Positions 44,775 through 55,879 of a stretch of DNA of 64,000 bases are shown piece after piece (positions within the stretch are counted from its first letter, which is position 1; every line of letters starts with the position of its first letter). Made by a program: the position numbers and the translations under genes. The notes under the pieces are model-generated. The model did not search any database. It had not been told where the DNA came from and was given only the letters and a program-made list of their open reading frames with translations. Source of the stretch: Aquanectria penicillioides (taxonomy: Eukaryota > Ascomycota > Sordariomycetes > Hypocreales > Nectriaceae); assembly GCA_003415625.1 (NCBI GenBank), contig PYIU01000003.1, forward strand, positions 4,402,001 through 4,466,000. The letters are read 5' to 3'.

Positions 44775-46076
44775 ATGGCTGAACACGACCGGTTGGTGCT
44801 CTCTTATGTGCACTTGGCGTCTTTTCCGAGGGCAAGCGAAGCGCTTCATATTTTGAAAAAAGTTGCATCTATGGTGAAGCCCATAATGAGAGCCAGGAGC
44901 TGGAAAGTCGGGGAGTTGGCCGAATTCTTCCCAGACCAGCACAACCTGCTTGGTAGGTCCGGTTTTTCATCGAAGCGTTTCTTGCCACTAAACAGAACGG
45001 TAGGCCTGAATGTAGACCGGGGAAGAAAGATATGTCTTCGTTTGAGACACCCTGGGGACCGGAATCAGTTTATGCCCATCGAGAGCATCGTCGATACCAT
45101 GCTCCATGAGCTCGCTCATATTGTTCAGGGACCCCATGACGCCAAATTCCATGTCCTCTGGGATCAACTTCGAGACGAACAACAAGGCCTGCTCCTTAAG
45201 GGCTACACTGGAGAAGGCTTTCTCTCTGAAGGCCGGCGACTGGGAGGGGCCAGGATTCCGCAGCACGAGGCTCGTCGACTGGCGAGGGAGGCCGCTGAGA
45301 GACGAAGAACACAGCCGAGTGGGACTGGTAACGGGAAGCGGCTTGGAGGAGCGGCCCCGAGACCTGGACAGGATATCCGAAGGGTAATCGCCGACGCTGT
45401 GGAGAGGCGCAACAAGACACTCAAAGGATGCGCCATCGATAAGTTGAGCGATTCTCAAATCTGGGACATTGCGGATACGGCATCGCAAAACGGGTTCAGG
45501 ACGCAGGCAGAGGAGGACGAGGCCAATGACGCTGCAATCGCACAGGCCTTGTGGGACCTAGTCCAAGAAGACGAACTGGCCAAATATGGCACTTCATATA
45601 TCCCGCCGACGGCAGATAATCCTACAGGCAACGGGGGCGGGTTTGTCATGGCCCAGGGCACATTCGGTGGTCGGGCACCACCTCAGCCTCAAACGTCCAG
45701 CAGCGGTACAAGGTCTACACAGGACCGCCCTGCCGGTTATACAGGAGTTGTTGAACCCCGAGCGTGGACGTGCAAAACCTGTACGTTGCACAATCCTCCG
45801 GGCTTTCTTTGCTGTGATGCTTGCGGGGTGGAGCGGACCGCAGAGCCATTGAGGAAACCGGAAACTCGCCGGTCCAGATCGCCCACGCCCGTGAGACAAC
45901 CAACAACAATTGATCTCACTGAAAGCCCCCCAAGAAGCCTTCAAGCGACTGAGTCATCACGCACGGTGAGACCCAAGGTGCCTCAGACATGGCATTGCAA
46001 TTTCTGTGGGACAGAGATGGATCGGCAATGGTGGACGTGCTCGATCTGCGGGAAGATGAAGGAGAACTCGCGATAG
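44775..46076 (+). CDS. WSS1: DNA-protein crosslink metalloprotease (WLM domain, Wss1/SPRTN type)
   Basis: Single-exon gene, 433 residues, ATG at 44775. The N-terminal WLM domain holds the zinc-protease motif HELAHIVQGPH (His111, Glu112, His115, His121). The Arg/Gly-rich middle (RRLAREAAERRRTQPSG) could contact DNA. Two RanBP2-type zinc ribbons follow: WTCKTCTLHNPPGFLCCDAC near residues 335-355 and WHCNFCGTEMDRQWWTCSIC near the C-terminus. Between them PTTIDLTESPP fits a SUMO-interacting motif. In yeast, Wss1 is SUMO-guided, works with Cdc48 and cleaves proteins trapped covalently on DNA. The architecture (protease, two zinc fingers, SUMO-interacting motif) supports the same nuclear role here. 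A Cdc48-binding motif was not located with confidence. A non-ATG upstream extension (from 44709) is not used. Confidence 0.93.
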   Translation: MAEHDRLVLSYVHLASFPRASEALHILKKVASMVKPIMRARSWKVGELAEFFPDQHNLLGRSGFSSKRFLPLNRTVGLNVDRGRKICLRLRHPGDRNQFMPIESIVDTMLHELAHIVQGPHDAKFHVLWDQLRDEQQGLLLKGYTGEGFLSEGRRLGGARIPQHEARRLAREAAERRRTQPSGTGNGKRLGGAAPRPGQDIRRVIADAVERRNKTLKGCAIDKLSDSQIWDIADTASQNGFRTQAEEDEANDAAIAQALWDLVQEDELAKYGTSYIPPTADNPTGNGGGFVMAQGTFGGRAPPQPQTSSSGTRSTQDRPAGYTGVVEPRAWTCKTCTLHNPPGFLCCDACGVERTAEPLRKPETRRSRSPTPVRQPTTIDLTESPPRSLQATESSRTVRPKVPQTWHCNFCGTEMDRQWWTCSICGKMKENSR

Positions 46077-47370
46077 ATGACTGTTCCTCATGTAAGAGTC
46101 GTTGGTTCATAGCTTACTGCGTCTAGGATTGAATTTAATGATACCCCCCCCCCCAACCCCTGCTTTGGCCCTAAGCGTACACAAACCATGACTTCATGGC
46201 CGACAATGGCATGCGCCATTCGTGGTGACCTTTCAATGCTGCAGAAGGGCTTGGACATCCCCCATTATGTGTCATCGTAGCGGAGGGGATTTGGGGAGCA
46301 GGGGCAGGCGATCAGGTCGTGGACATGACGATGTTGAGCAAAATGACGTCGTAAACTTTGCAGGTTTGGGAAAGGCGTCGATCGAAACTAGAGATGATCT
46401 GCAGGGTGGGCTCAGACACATCGTGACTTGGCAGCGATTGGGTCCAGAAATGGATGGGGTGAAGCGAAACTGGTGGTTTGGAGTTAGATGAGGCTGTAAT
46501 GACGAGGTCCAAAACGGCACGCTTGAAGCGGCAGTTGAGAATCATTTCGAGGGCGTCAGAGCACTGGATAAATTGGGCAGTGAACTCATGGAAGCGTCAT
46601 TTGAAGGGACTCCACAACATACACATTTGCACCCATCTTCGTAAACACTTGACATTGTGTATCTGTTGAGGAGAGTTGGGAGGGCATGTAAGCTAGCAGC
46701 TAGGTCTCCTCTCGTCTGGTATGCGCCGAATGGCTTGAGATTGGAGTACAGTCTTGTCAGATCGGGCGCATCCCATCATGGAGGTTACAGGGGCTGAGAA
46801 GTCCAGATGAAACAGCCACAACCACAGTGTCCGTTCAGGTTGATGAATTGGGAGCAGTGCGGCCTGGCCGGCTAGGACGAGAAAGACACCCCACGACTTG
46901 GCTTGCTGGGGGCATGAACTAGGCGGGAGATAGGCTAGCGGGCGGCCAAGGTCTAGATGCCAACAGGCCCATCAGCAATCGAGGAGAACAGGACCATTGA
47001 TGAACATTGAGCAGCATCGAGAATCAGAAATGGCGGCCGCTGAGAGCCACAAAAGGGGAGAGACATGCTAGCGCAATCGACGGCCCGGATGCGCAGTGCC
47101 GGCGACGCAGATGTGCAGCGTGTGCAAGGTTTGGTATCGATCAAGTGCTGGTCAGATCGTGGAAGTTGGGATGCAACCCTTCGGATTGTGTTTAGGCGTT
47201 TGGGCGGGCCGAACGGCTTGCTTTGGTCAGTGAGACCCTTTTCGGGGTTCTAGAGCGCTTCACGGGTGCTCCGTCGATGCTCCATCAGTGCTCTACGTCA
47301 CGGTCCCGTCAAGAATGCCAGTACAGGCGCCATCGGGGCCGCCACGGTGTTCCTCAGAGACCCTTCTAGG

Positions 47371-47414
47371 GCTCTGCAGGGCTCTGCAGGGCTTTGCAGG
47401 GCTTTGCAGGGCTT
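47371..47414. repeat. Tandem decamer repeat, unit GCTYTGCAGG, about 4.4 copies
   Basis: Four full copies in register (two with C, two with T at position four) plus a partial copy. Noncoding context. Confidence 0.9.
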
Positions 47415-49605
47415 CTCGAGACCCCCAATGTGATTGGCAGTCCGCCCTGTCACTCAAATGCCCGCTGACTATTCGTACTCGGAGGGCTGAATTGTTCGCT
47501 TAGTCCTGGCCAACCTGAGAACTGCTCCAGACCCAGGGTCCATTCCTGCGTGGAAGGACTGGGTTTTCCGACCTGGTTCTATGTGTCATTGCTTTTTCTG
47601 CCCTCTGATGCTCTCGGTCTCGTCGCTCTTTGTTGATTCGGTGCCTGCAGGAGAAAGATCCTATTCGCCCGGCCTCCCTTGCCCTCCTGTGTCGTGCATC
47701 TTTGTTTGAGTGGGTACCAACGACAGGGCATGCGGGCGAACATGGTGTGTGGTGCGGTGCAGGTGAGGTGCACCTGGTACAGACCACAATCCTAATTCTT
47801 GTGTATGTGTATGTGAATGTGCATGTGCATTCGTCTGGGGACTGCGAGTGTGTGGGAGCCGATCGAGGGTTGCCCTCCCGCCTCTCTCCATCTGGCCCTT
47901 GATGCTTCCATGCCTGCAGGGCATAGTTAACCAGCTTTGCGAGGCCGTTGGAAGGATGATTGCACTATACGCATCGCTGATTCACCAGTGTACGAATTTG
48001 AGTCTGCCCTAAGCCCATGGGGCCGTCAATGGTAGAACGCCGATGCAATTAGGCTGGCTAGACAAGTCCATGATGCTGATCCGGGTCATGGGCCAACCTT
48101 TTTTTTTTCTTCTATTTTCTTCTTCTTAGAAACTCGTGCTTGTCAGGAAGAGATGGGCGGAAGTGGAGGGAAGTGGAGATGAAGGACGCAGGAAGCTTGG
48201 CTTGCTGATCCTTGGATGGGTGCTTTTTCTTTTTTCGCCACTGGGACGGGCTAACAGACCACCTTATTGATAAAGCAGCTTGGGTGGGACAGCAGCTGGA
48301 CCAGACGGCAAGTCAAGATACATCAGAAGTACTCGGCGCGGTACCTCCACCGCCACGCAAGGCCGAGATGCGATCGTCGAGTAGTCATGATAATGTAAGC
48401 CCGCTAGCTGTGCTCCTTGCTGGGCCGCTAGAGCTATCTCACAGGGCTGCTTGCTTCGCGTCAGGCGTTGTGCTACTGCTACCTGTTGGTGTAACGTTTA
48501 TGTGCCAGCCAACCATCAATCGCCCACTGCCTGGTTACCACACCCGCTTGATCTAAACATATAACCGCAGCCAAGACCGCGTTTGAACAAAACGGCGCGG
48601 GTAGTGTGCTGTGACTAAATGTACGGAGGAGGCGGATATCTCTGCTCCGAGGTGCCTGGGCACGGGCAGAGCGTCTCGCTGTACTTATACAAAGCATGCA
48701 AGGGAGATTGGCGCCGGTTTGCCCGGATTTAATCAGGTTTAGTGGTTGAGTGGCGGACAACCGCGGCGATGATCACAGGTTGAGCTTGGGTTGGGTTGGG
48801 GCATCCTGACAACCAACACCCTCGAGCCTCTGCCCACGAGTCAACCGATGTTTGTATCGGGTTGATGGATGCGATAACTCGGGGGCGCTCGTTGGCTGCG
48901 CCGGGGACGAACACATGCCGTGCGCACACAAGGCGCGCTCGCACAACCATGATTGCTGACCATGGCATGGGGCTGACAAACGACGAGGCTGCACGCACGG
49001 AGTTGTCAAAGCCAACGGCAGAGGCAGCCTCTCTCATCTCCCAGCTCTATGATATCGCATCAGCTGCTCGGCCTAGAACTGGTTGGTGGGTTGCTCCGGG
49101 ACTCTACCCAGGCAAAGCCAAGCCATTGAAATTCAGCGGTGACAGACGAGCGAGGCCGCGACGGCAGACCAAGGTCGAAGGTACATGCTTGCTTGGGTTA
49201 GGTATCTTCTTGGCTGGCGACTCCATCTTTGCTGTAGTATCAACACCGCAGTCTAGACCTTCACCGACATGGCTGCCGCATCTTGCCCTTGTAAGAGGCA
49301 AGAACATGCGTGCACACATGTGCACCCTGAACACGACCGCTCGTGGTCCAGGCATTCCCCATTCTCGGCCTGGTCCCCTTACCCCGACCCCCCCTCATTA
49401 TTTATCTCACCGCAGAATTCTCCCACCGAACAGGAAAGGAAAGGCAAAAAAGTCTTCCCATTGTGGTCGCATTCTGGATCGGCACTCGTACATACCTCGA
49501 CGCATGTGCACATCCCGGCCCTGGGGGCCTTGGGCCCAGCGGCACCGAGCCACGCTGGTAAAGGGTGCCGAGCCCTGGGCAAGGTTCCCCCCACCCGCCA
49601 GGAAA

Positions 49606-49622
49606 CCCCCCCCCCCCCCCCC
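49606..49622. repeat. Homopolymer of 17 C
   Basis: Uninterrupted C-run; the minus strand is a G-run able in principle to form G-quadruplex structure. Its exact length is unreliable in most sequencing chemistries. Confidence 0.85.
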
Positions 49623-50009
49623 GCCACAATGCCACGCCCCCGTAAAGGCTGCCCCTCGCCCAACAGCGAACTTAGACAACCGTCCCCGGTGCAACCCCTG
49701 TAGGGCCACAGGGCCCCCGCTCGTGGGCGCTCGTGGGCGGACGTATCAGAGCCCCACGGCGTCTCAACTCCAGTAAACCCGTCAATTCAGGGTCCCATCC
49801 CCCCGTCCGTCCCCTCTCTGCATCTAAGACTCGGCCCCAAGTCGCACGCCCCCCATCCATGCATCCCGTACCCGTACAGGCCGGCCGCGTCTTCTAGAGC
49901 AGTCGTCGCCCACCGATCACTCCGACTTCCAGGCACTCTCGATCCATCCAATTCAATTCGCCCGCTTCCGCTTCTGGCTCAGGCTCTGGCGCTACTCGAG
50001 GGTTTATGT

Positions 50010-50045
50010 TTCTTCTTCTTCTTCTTCTTCTTCTTCTTCTTCTTC
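50010..50045. repeat. TTC microsatellite, 12 units
   Basis: Perfect (TTC)12 in the C/T-rich region about 700 bp before the histidine kinase start. A polypurine/polypyrimidine repeat of this type can form triplex DNA. Confidence 0.92.
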
Positions 50046-50751
50046 CCCGTCCCATTCCTCTTCTTCTTTGTTTGCCGGGCTCCTCCTCCTCCTCCTCCCA
50101 GCTCGTTGGCTGCGCGGTCTTAGTTCTTGTTCCCTTTCCCTGAGCTTGAGCCCTACGCCTGCCTTCGCTTCTCGGGCAGATCAACCACTCGCCTAACACC
50201 CTCCTCCGCTAACGCTACCCACCTCCCACTCCCAAATCTCAACCGCCATCCGACAACTTCTGCCGCTTGCCATTGATCTTTCCCAGCTGCCATTCCTCGC
50301 CAATCTTCTTTCTGCATCCTCTTCTAAGCCTACAGCTGGCTCGCCCTGCTTCAGTGTGTCTCACGTTAAGCTGAAGCCGCCTTTATAGGGTCTCTTCTGA
50401 GCACTCCCCTCCAAAAAGTCTAATTTAGTCCGGCGCCGCATCTAGAAGAATCACATCCCTCGCCGAGGCGCCCGACCTTCGACCTTTGCCCCAGCGCACC
50501 CTCACACCATGTTCATACTCCTCCCGCGCTACATTGTCTTGTGGTAGTTACCTCTAGCTACCTGGCCTGCCCGCTCCAAGGTTCCAAGGTCCCGAGGTCC
50601 GAGACTGGGACTTTCACCTCTTTCGAGTTCCGACAACGATATCTTCCAGCTTGACTCGGCCGCCGTTAACCCTCTTACGTTTCTCGCTGCCTCCCCCCGA
50701 TCGAACCATCTGCGAGTCTTCTACACATAAGTTCTCCCGTCTCCATGCCTC

Positions 50752-53700
50752 ATGACAGAGCGAATACGACATGATCTCCCCGATCAACCTCGTTCAAGCA
50801 GCCAATCCCGAGCTTTGAGGCCCGCCCCGGCTGTCTATAATGCATCTTCGTCCATGACCCTCACCGACTCGCATCCTAGTCCCGTTCAAGGGCCCCTGAC
50901 AACTTCTGCCGATCCCACAAAGCCAAGGGCCGTTCACGACCTGGTCAGCGACCCGAGCCGTCAGGATGGGAGCCCGCGGCTTCTTGGGGGCGCTTCCTCA
51001 GAGACCCTATCGGTCCCGCTTCACGGTCACCTTCACAAAGCCCTTTCCGGCTCACTATGCCCGGCATCTCCCCGGGGCAGCTTGCTTTCTCCGCCATGCA
51101 GTATCTTCCAGTGCCTATTATTGTGCTAAACAACCTTAAAACCGTTGTATTAGCCAATGAGGCCATGGGTCGCATGCTTGGAATTGTCACTGAGGATTCC
51201 GATGAAGAGGACGCTTCTGCCACCATTGAGCACTTGCGCGGTCAGACTCTATCTCAAGTCGGCATTGACATGCTGCAGGACGGACATCCCGTCTGGGTAA
51301 CCTGCGAGGCGTTCCTGGACAACCTGGTGGGAGAGATAGGCGTTCGGGCTGCGGCAAAGGACTCTCAACAGCGGTCTCAATCTGGAGGGGATGCTACACC
51401 CACGACTTGCACCATGGCCAGCCCGGAGCGATGCCAGACCTCTACGCCCCGCCAGGCTCAGGACGCCATCGTCGAAGTCGTCATATCGCGAAAGGATAGT
51501 AAGAGAGCCACCCTTGATGATCGCCACAAGACCAAGATCCCGGAGCATCAAGTCTTCGCAAAAATGATCATCACGATATGGGAGCTCGAAGACCACCAGA
51601 CCTTTTTCTCATTGACCTTTACAAGCACCGAATCACCACCTTCGTCGCTGGCGACAACAAAAAAATCGGTCGCACGGCCAAGTATTCTGGAAGCTGCCGA
51701 ACGTCGGTCGATATCCCACTCCAACCCATCTTCCGTCTCTTCTAGTCGAGATTCCAACTCGCCCCCCTTTCACAGTCCTGGTATCGTCACCATGTCCTCA
51801 AGTCCATTCCCTCCAATGGGACCTCCATCCGTTGCATCACAATCCAGCACTCCATCATTTCTACAAAAGATGCTTTTGATGAAGGATGCGCTTCTCAATA
51901 ACACACAGATGCCGATTCTTGCCATGTGGAAGGACGGCAGTGCCAACTTCCCCAACAAGGCTGCCCGGAAATTTTTTGAAAGGGATGCTCCGCTCGATGC
52001 CTCATTAGACAGATTTGATCTCTTAGGATGCTGGCGCATTTATACCGAAGATTTCTCTCGGCAACTGGCGGTCGACGAGTACCCTATCTCCATTCTACTC
52101 AGAACTGAGCAACCTTTTGCTAGCCAACGAATTGGTATGTACGATGAGCAAGGCAAAAAGGTCATCTTCGACGTCCTTGGCGAAGCGATCCGAGATGATA
52201 CCACTGGCGATTTTCTGGCAGGTGTTGTTACAGGCCGAGATGTTACGGTAATGACCGAAGAGATTTCTCAAATCAAGGAACGTGACGAAGAGAGGTTCAA
52301 ACTGATATGTGAGACCATGCCCCAGCTGGTATGGACCGCAACACCCGACGGTCGGGTGGATTTCTTCAACACTCGATGGTTCACATATACCGGTCTCTCT
52401 CCAGAGGAAAGTTACGGTCACCAATGGGTCAATGCATTCCATCCCGATGACCTAGCTGCAGCCCTTGCTTCATGGAACCACTCTTTGGCTACCGGCGATC
52501 CCTATGTGATAGAGTACCGGTGTCGCAGCAAGGATGGTAAATACCGCTGGTTCCTTGGCAGAGCCTCCCCGTTGCGCAACATGGAAACTGGTGAGATTGA
52601 GAAATGGTTTGGTACGACAATGCTTTACTCCCCCTTGTTTTTTTCTCCCCTATTAATTCATTGATGCACAGGTACATGCACCGACGCCCACGACGGCATC
52701 AAATCAAAACAATTCGCCCACCAGACCCGGCAACAATTGCTAAGTGTGATAGCTCACTCTCATGTCACGCTCTTCACTGTCGACCCCAAACGCAGAGTGA
52801 CCATGCTCGAAGGGGCACTATCATGGAACAACACGTATGAAGATAATCACGATAGCTCCCCGTGGTTTATTGGAGAGAACATGTACACGGTGTTCAACCG
52901 CCTGACGGAACAACTAGCAGATGGTGAGCGCCCGGAGTTCCTGGCGCCCATTGAGGAGATATTAGATGGCAAGGCGAGCGAAGATGTCCATGAACATGGA
53001 ATCGGTAAGTTGGCATGCACCACAATGCGATTTCTGACACGCTTTGAGTTAACTCGGTTGTTCTAGATGATCGTTGGTACAGAACTCGCTTTTTACCCAT
53101 GGTCAGGAAGAAGACAGGTGAGGGCATAGAGGCTGAAAGTACATGCATCGAAGGCGTCATTGGCGTCATCATGGATGTCACTGAACTCAAAGTCCGCGAA
53201 GAGGCATTGCTAAAGCAATCCAAGGAGAAACGCAAGGCAATTGCAAATGAAGCCGCGGCTAAAGAAGCTACAAGGCTCAAGAGTCAGTTCCTGGCCAACA
53301 TGTCACATGAAATCCGAACTCCCATCACCGGTGTTCTCGGTATGGCAGAGTTATTGGCTGGAATGGAATTGAACTTGGAACAGCAAGAATACGTTGAAAA
53401 TATCCAGAGTTCCGCAACATCTCTCCTTACTGTCATCAATGACATCCTTGACTTTTCAAAGGTAGAATCTGGGAGATTGGACATTGAGGAAGTGCAGTTT
53501 TCACTTTCACACATTGTCAAAGAAGTAGGAAGGATGTTGAAGTTTGCAGTTGAGCGAAAGAACCTCGATTTCCAATCGGATGTCGACAGTAGTATCGCGA
53601 GTGACCTGGTTGTCATTGGAGACCCCGGTCGCGTGCGGCAAATCATCACAAACCTTCTAACAAACAGTATCAAATTTACGAACCAGGGACATGTCAGGTT

Positions 53701-55067
53701 CTCCGTGAGCAAGGAAAAAGAGACAGCGGAGTCTATTGAAATCAAGTTCACAGTCGAGGATACGGGCATAGGCATCCAAGATGATGTACGAAAGAAGCTA
53801 TTCCAACCGTTCAGTCAAGGAGATGCCTCAACAGCAAGGCGGTTTGGTGGCACTGGTCTGGGACTAACTATCTGCAAGAACTTGCTGGACCTAATGCGTG
53901 GACGGATCAAGTTGGAGTCGAATTCGGGCAACGGAACTATTGCGACGTTCTGGATTCCCTTCAACAAGCCAAACGGCCCGGCTGAGGCTGGTTTGGCCCA
54001 AGCTGGTGCCATCCCCGATCGGCTTCAATCTGAACTAAGCATGTCCTGCAACAGCTCAGAATACGAACAGATCGTGGGAACCCCCCCAGCCACTGATGGC
54101 GCTCCAGGGTGTTCAGCTTCGATCCCTCGCCGGACTCGATCAGTCTTGGTACCATCTTCAAACGCCGAGCAAGATCTACCTGCATCAGAGCGCGCCAAGA
54201 TACACATCCTGGTAGTCGAGGACAAGTTAGTGCTTCCCTCTCCGAAATGTATTGTGATTGACCGCCAGCTGACTTCCTTCCAGCCCTGTTAACCAAAAGA
54301 TTGCGACCAAGACTATCGGCAGGCTTGGCTTCCAGGTGTCTGCAACGTGGAATGGCAAGGAAGCGCTGGATTATCTCATGGCAGCCTCAAAGGGGCTCAA
54401 CCCAAAACCAGACATCATTCTTATGGACGTTCAGATGCCCATCATCGATGGGTACAAGTGCACTCATCTCTTGAGACACCACCTTCCCTACAAGGCGCTA
54501 ATTCAAGATGTGCCAATTGTAGCAATGACGGCGTCAGCAATCCAAGGCGACCGAGAAAAATGCACCAAGGCTGGAATGGACGATTACCTATCCAAGCCTG
54601 TGAGGGGTCCAATCTTGGAGAAGATGCTAATTCGATGGTGTCTGTCGCGACGTCACGAGCCCCCGCCCCTGGACCCGTCAGCATCGGACTGCTCGGAACT
54701 GAGTGAGCATTGCAACAATGCCGACATCCCACATGTCGGGATCGAGGAAGACGATATGTCTTCGCTTGAGCCCACTATTGAGGAGCTGAGTAGCCCAATT
54801 ACACCTCGACCCCTAACAATGAATGGACACCAGCACGAGCCGTCACCATTCGACTCGCCTGTGCCGGATGTCACGGCTCAGATCAGGTCAGCAGAGGGAG
54901 AGCAAGAGTGGTCCAACCATCTCCAAGAGACCAAGCTGATCGACGCGGCTGGTGGCCCGACAACGTTCAGGAGCAGCAATTCATATCAAGAAAGACAGGG
55001 AGGCGACTCATTGACAGAGGAAAATGTCAATAAATTAACGAACGAGAACCAGCCTCCCCGCCAGTAA
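50752..55067 (+). CDS. Hybrid histidine kinase (PAS, HisKA, HATPase, receiver)
   Basis: Phosphorelay sensor. Main frame from ATG 51057: exons 51057-52611, 52672-53004, 53067-54225 and 54284-55067 (1,276 residues). Domains in order: PAS-like FSAMQYLPVPIIVLNNLKTV, a second PAS near 51880, a third with TPDGRVDFFNTRWFTYTG and the following PAC, then the H-box LANMSHEIRTP (His near 710), ATP-binding DTGIGI and GGTGLGL, a linker and a receiver whose phosphoacceptor is the first Asp in MDVQMP (near 1064), with the Lys of DYLSKPV. The C-terminal tail is acidic and Ser-rich. No membrane segment is seen, so a cytosolic sensor is likely. A second, coding-looking frame from ATG 50752 (ending GASSETLSVPLHGHLHKALSG) meets the main frame one base out of register at the C-run 51060-51062. 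I include it as the probable true N-terminus; if the shift is real, translation starts at 51057. Confidence 0.9.
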
Positions 55068-55879
55068 CCTAGTGGTTCTCACGACAACGCTAAGATAGTT
55101 ACAAGGGGCTTCGGTTCTACAAAACAGAGCCCAGCCAGCATTGACCGGCGGACGCGTTCTCCCATAACGATATACTATACCCCACCATTCAAGGTGTGGC
55201 GACGTCTCTTCTTTTTTTTTTTTTTTTTTTTCTCCGTTATTTCCCTTACAGGCAACAAGCAAAATCATGCATCATGTCACGGGTTTGGCGTTGTGCGGAA
55301 GGTTCTGGGGCGCTCAAGTGCAATAGCTCAGAGACATATCAGAGTTCAGGCGAAATAAAACAGAGCGGCCGAGTCAGGGCTTGGGAGGTTTCTCACCCCT
55401 GTTCCCCATTTTGGAGCAATATTTGACGACTCACTTTTGCGGAGGGCCATGTTTGGCGTCTTCATGTACGGACAGGACGGACTGGGAATTGGGTTCACGA
55501 CGTTTACATGGAATGATTCATGGGATGGGGCTGGACTGGACTGGATTGGTGTGGGATAATACGGTGCATGTTTAACAACGACGTGTTCGGCTTGAGCAAT
55601 GAATGATACCTTTTTGGGCCATGTGAAACATTTTGGGGCGCCTGGGCAATTACTATTCCTGTTTGTTTCCCTCATCTCTCGTAGATAGATGATTCGAGTA
55701 CACACGTACTTTTTTTTTTTTTCCCATCTCTCTCCCTTTCTCTTACTTTCTCCCTCTTTCTCCCTCTTTCTCTCTCTTTCACGATCAGTCTCTCTGTACA
55801 GTGCTGCACCCCCCCCCCCCTTCACCTCATTCGCCCCCGGTCCACAACCCGACATGTCACCCAACGCTGTGGCTTGCGT
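55068..55879. other. Convergent 3' region with long homopolymers
   Basis: Separates the kinase and the Mug190-like gene. Contains T20 at 55212-55231, a TCTC/TTTC pyrimidine tract at about 55712-55795 and C12 at 55809-55820. No gene is supported. Confidence 0.6.

Larger units (their letters stand above)
46077..50751. other. Long intergenic region and probable long 5' leader of the histidine kinase gene
   Basis: About 4.7 kb without a supported gene. It contains a C11 run (46144-46154), a decamer tandem repeat (47371-47414), a C17 run (49606-49622) and a TTC microsatellite (50010-50045). From about 49600 the plus strand is strongly C/T-rich, typical of fungal promoters and leaders. The 326-codon ORF at 48796-49776 crosses the C-run and is low-complexity; it is not called. 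Confidence 0.5.

Noticed and set aside
49606..49622. C17 run as a regulatory G-quadruplex
   Set aside because: A single homopolymer of uncertain length; no separated G-tracts define a quadruplex with functional evidence.
48796..49776. 326-codon open frame on the plus strand
   Set aside because: Crosses the C17 run and is built of Pro/Arg/Thr low-complexity sequence; no domain, no homologous-looking block, overlapping frames on both strands equally open because of high GC.
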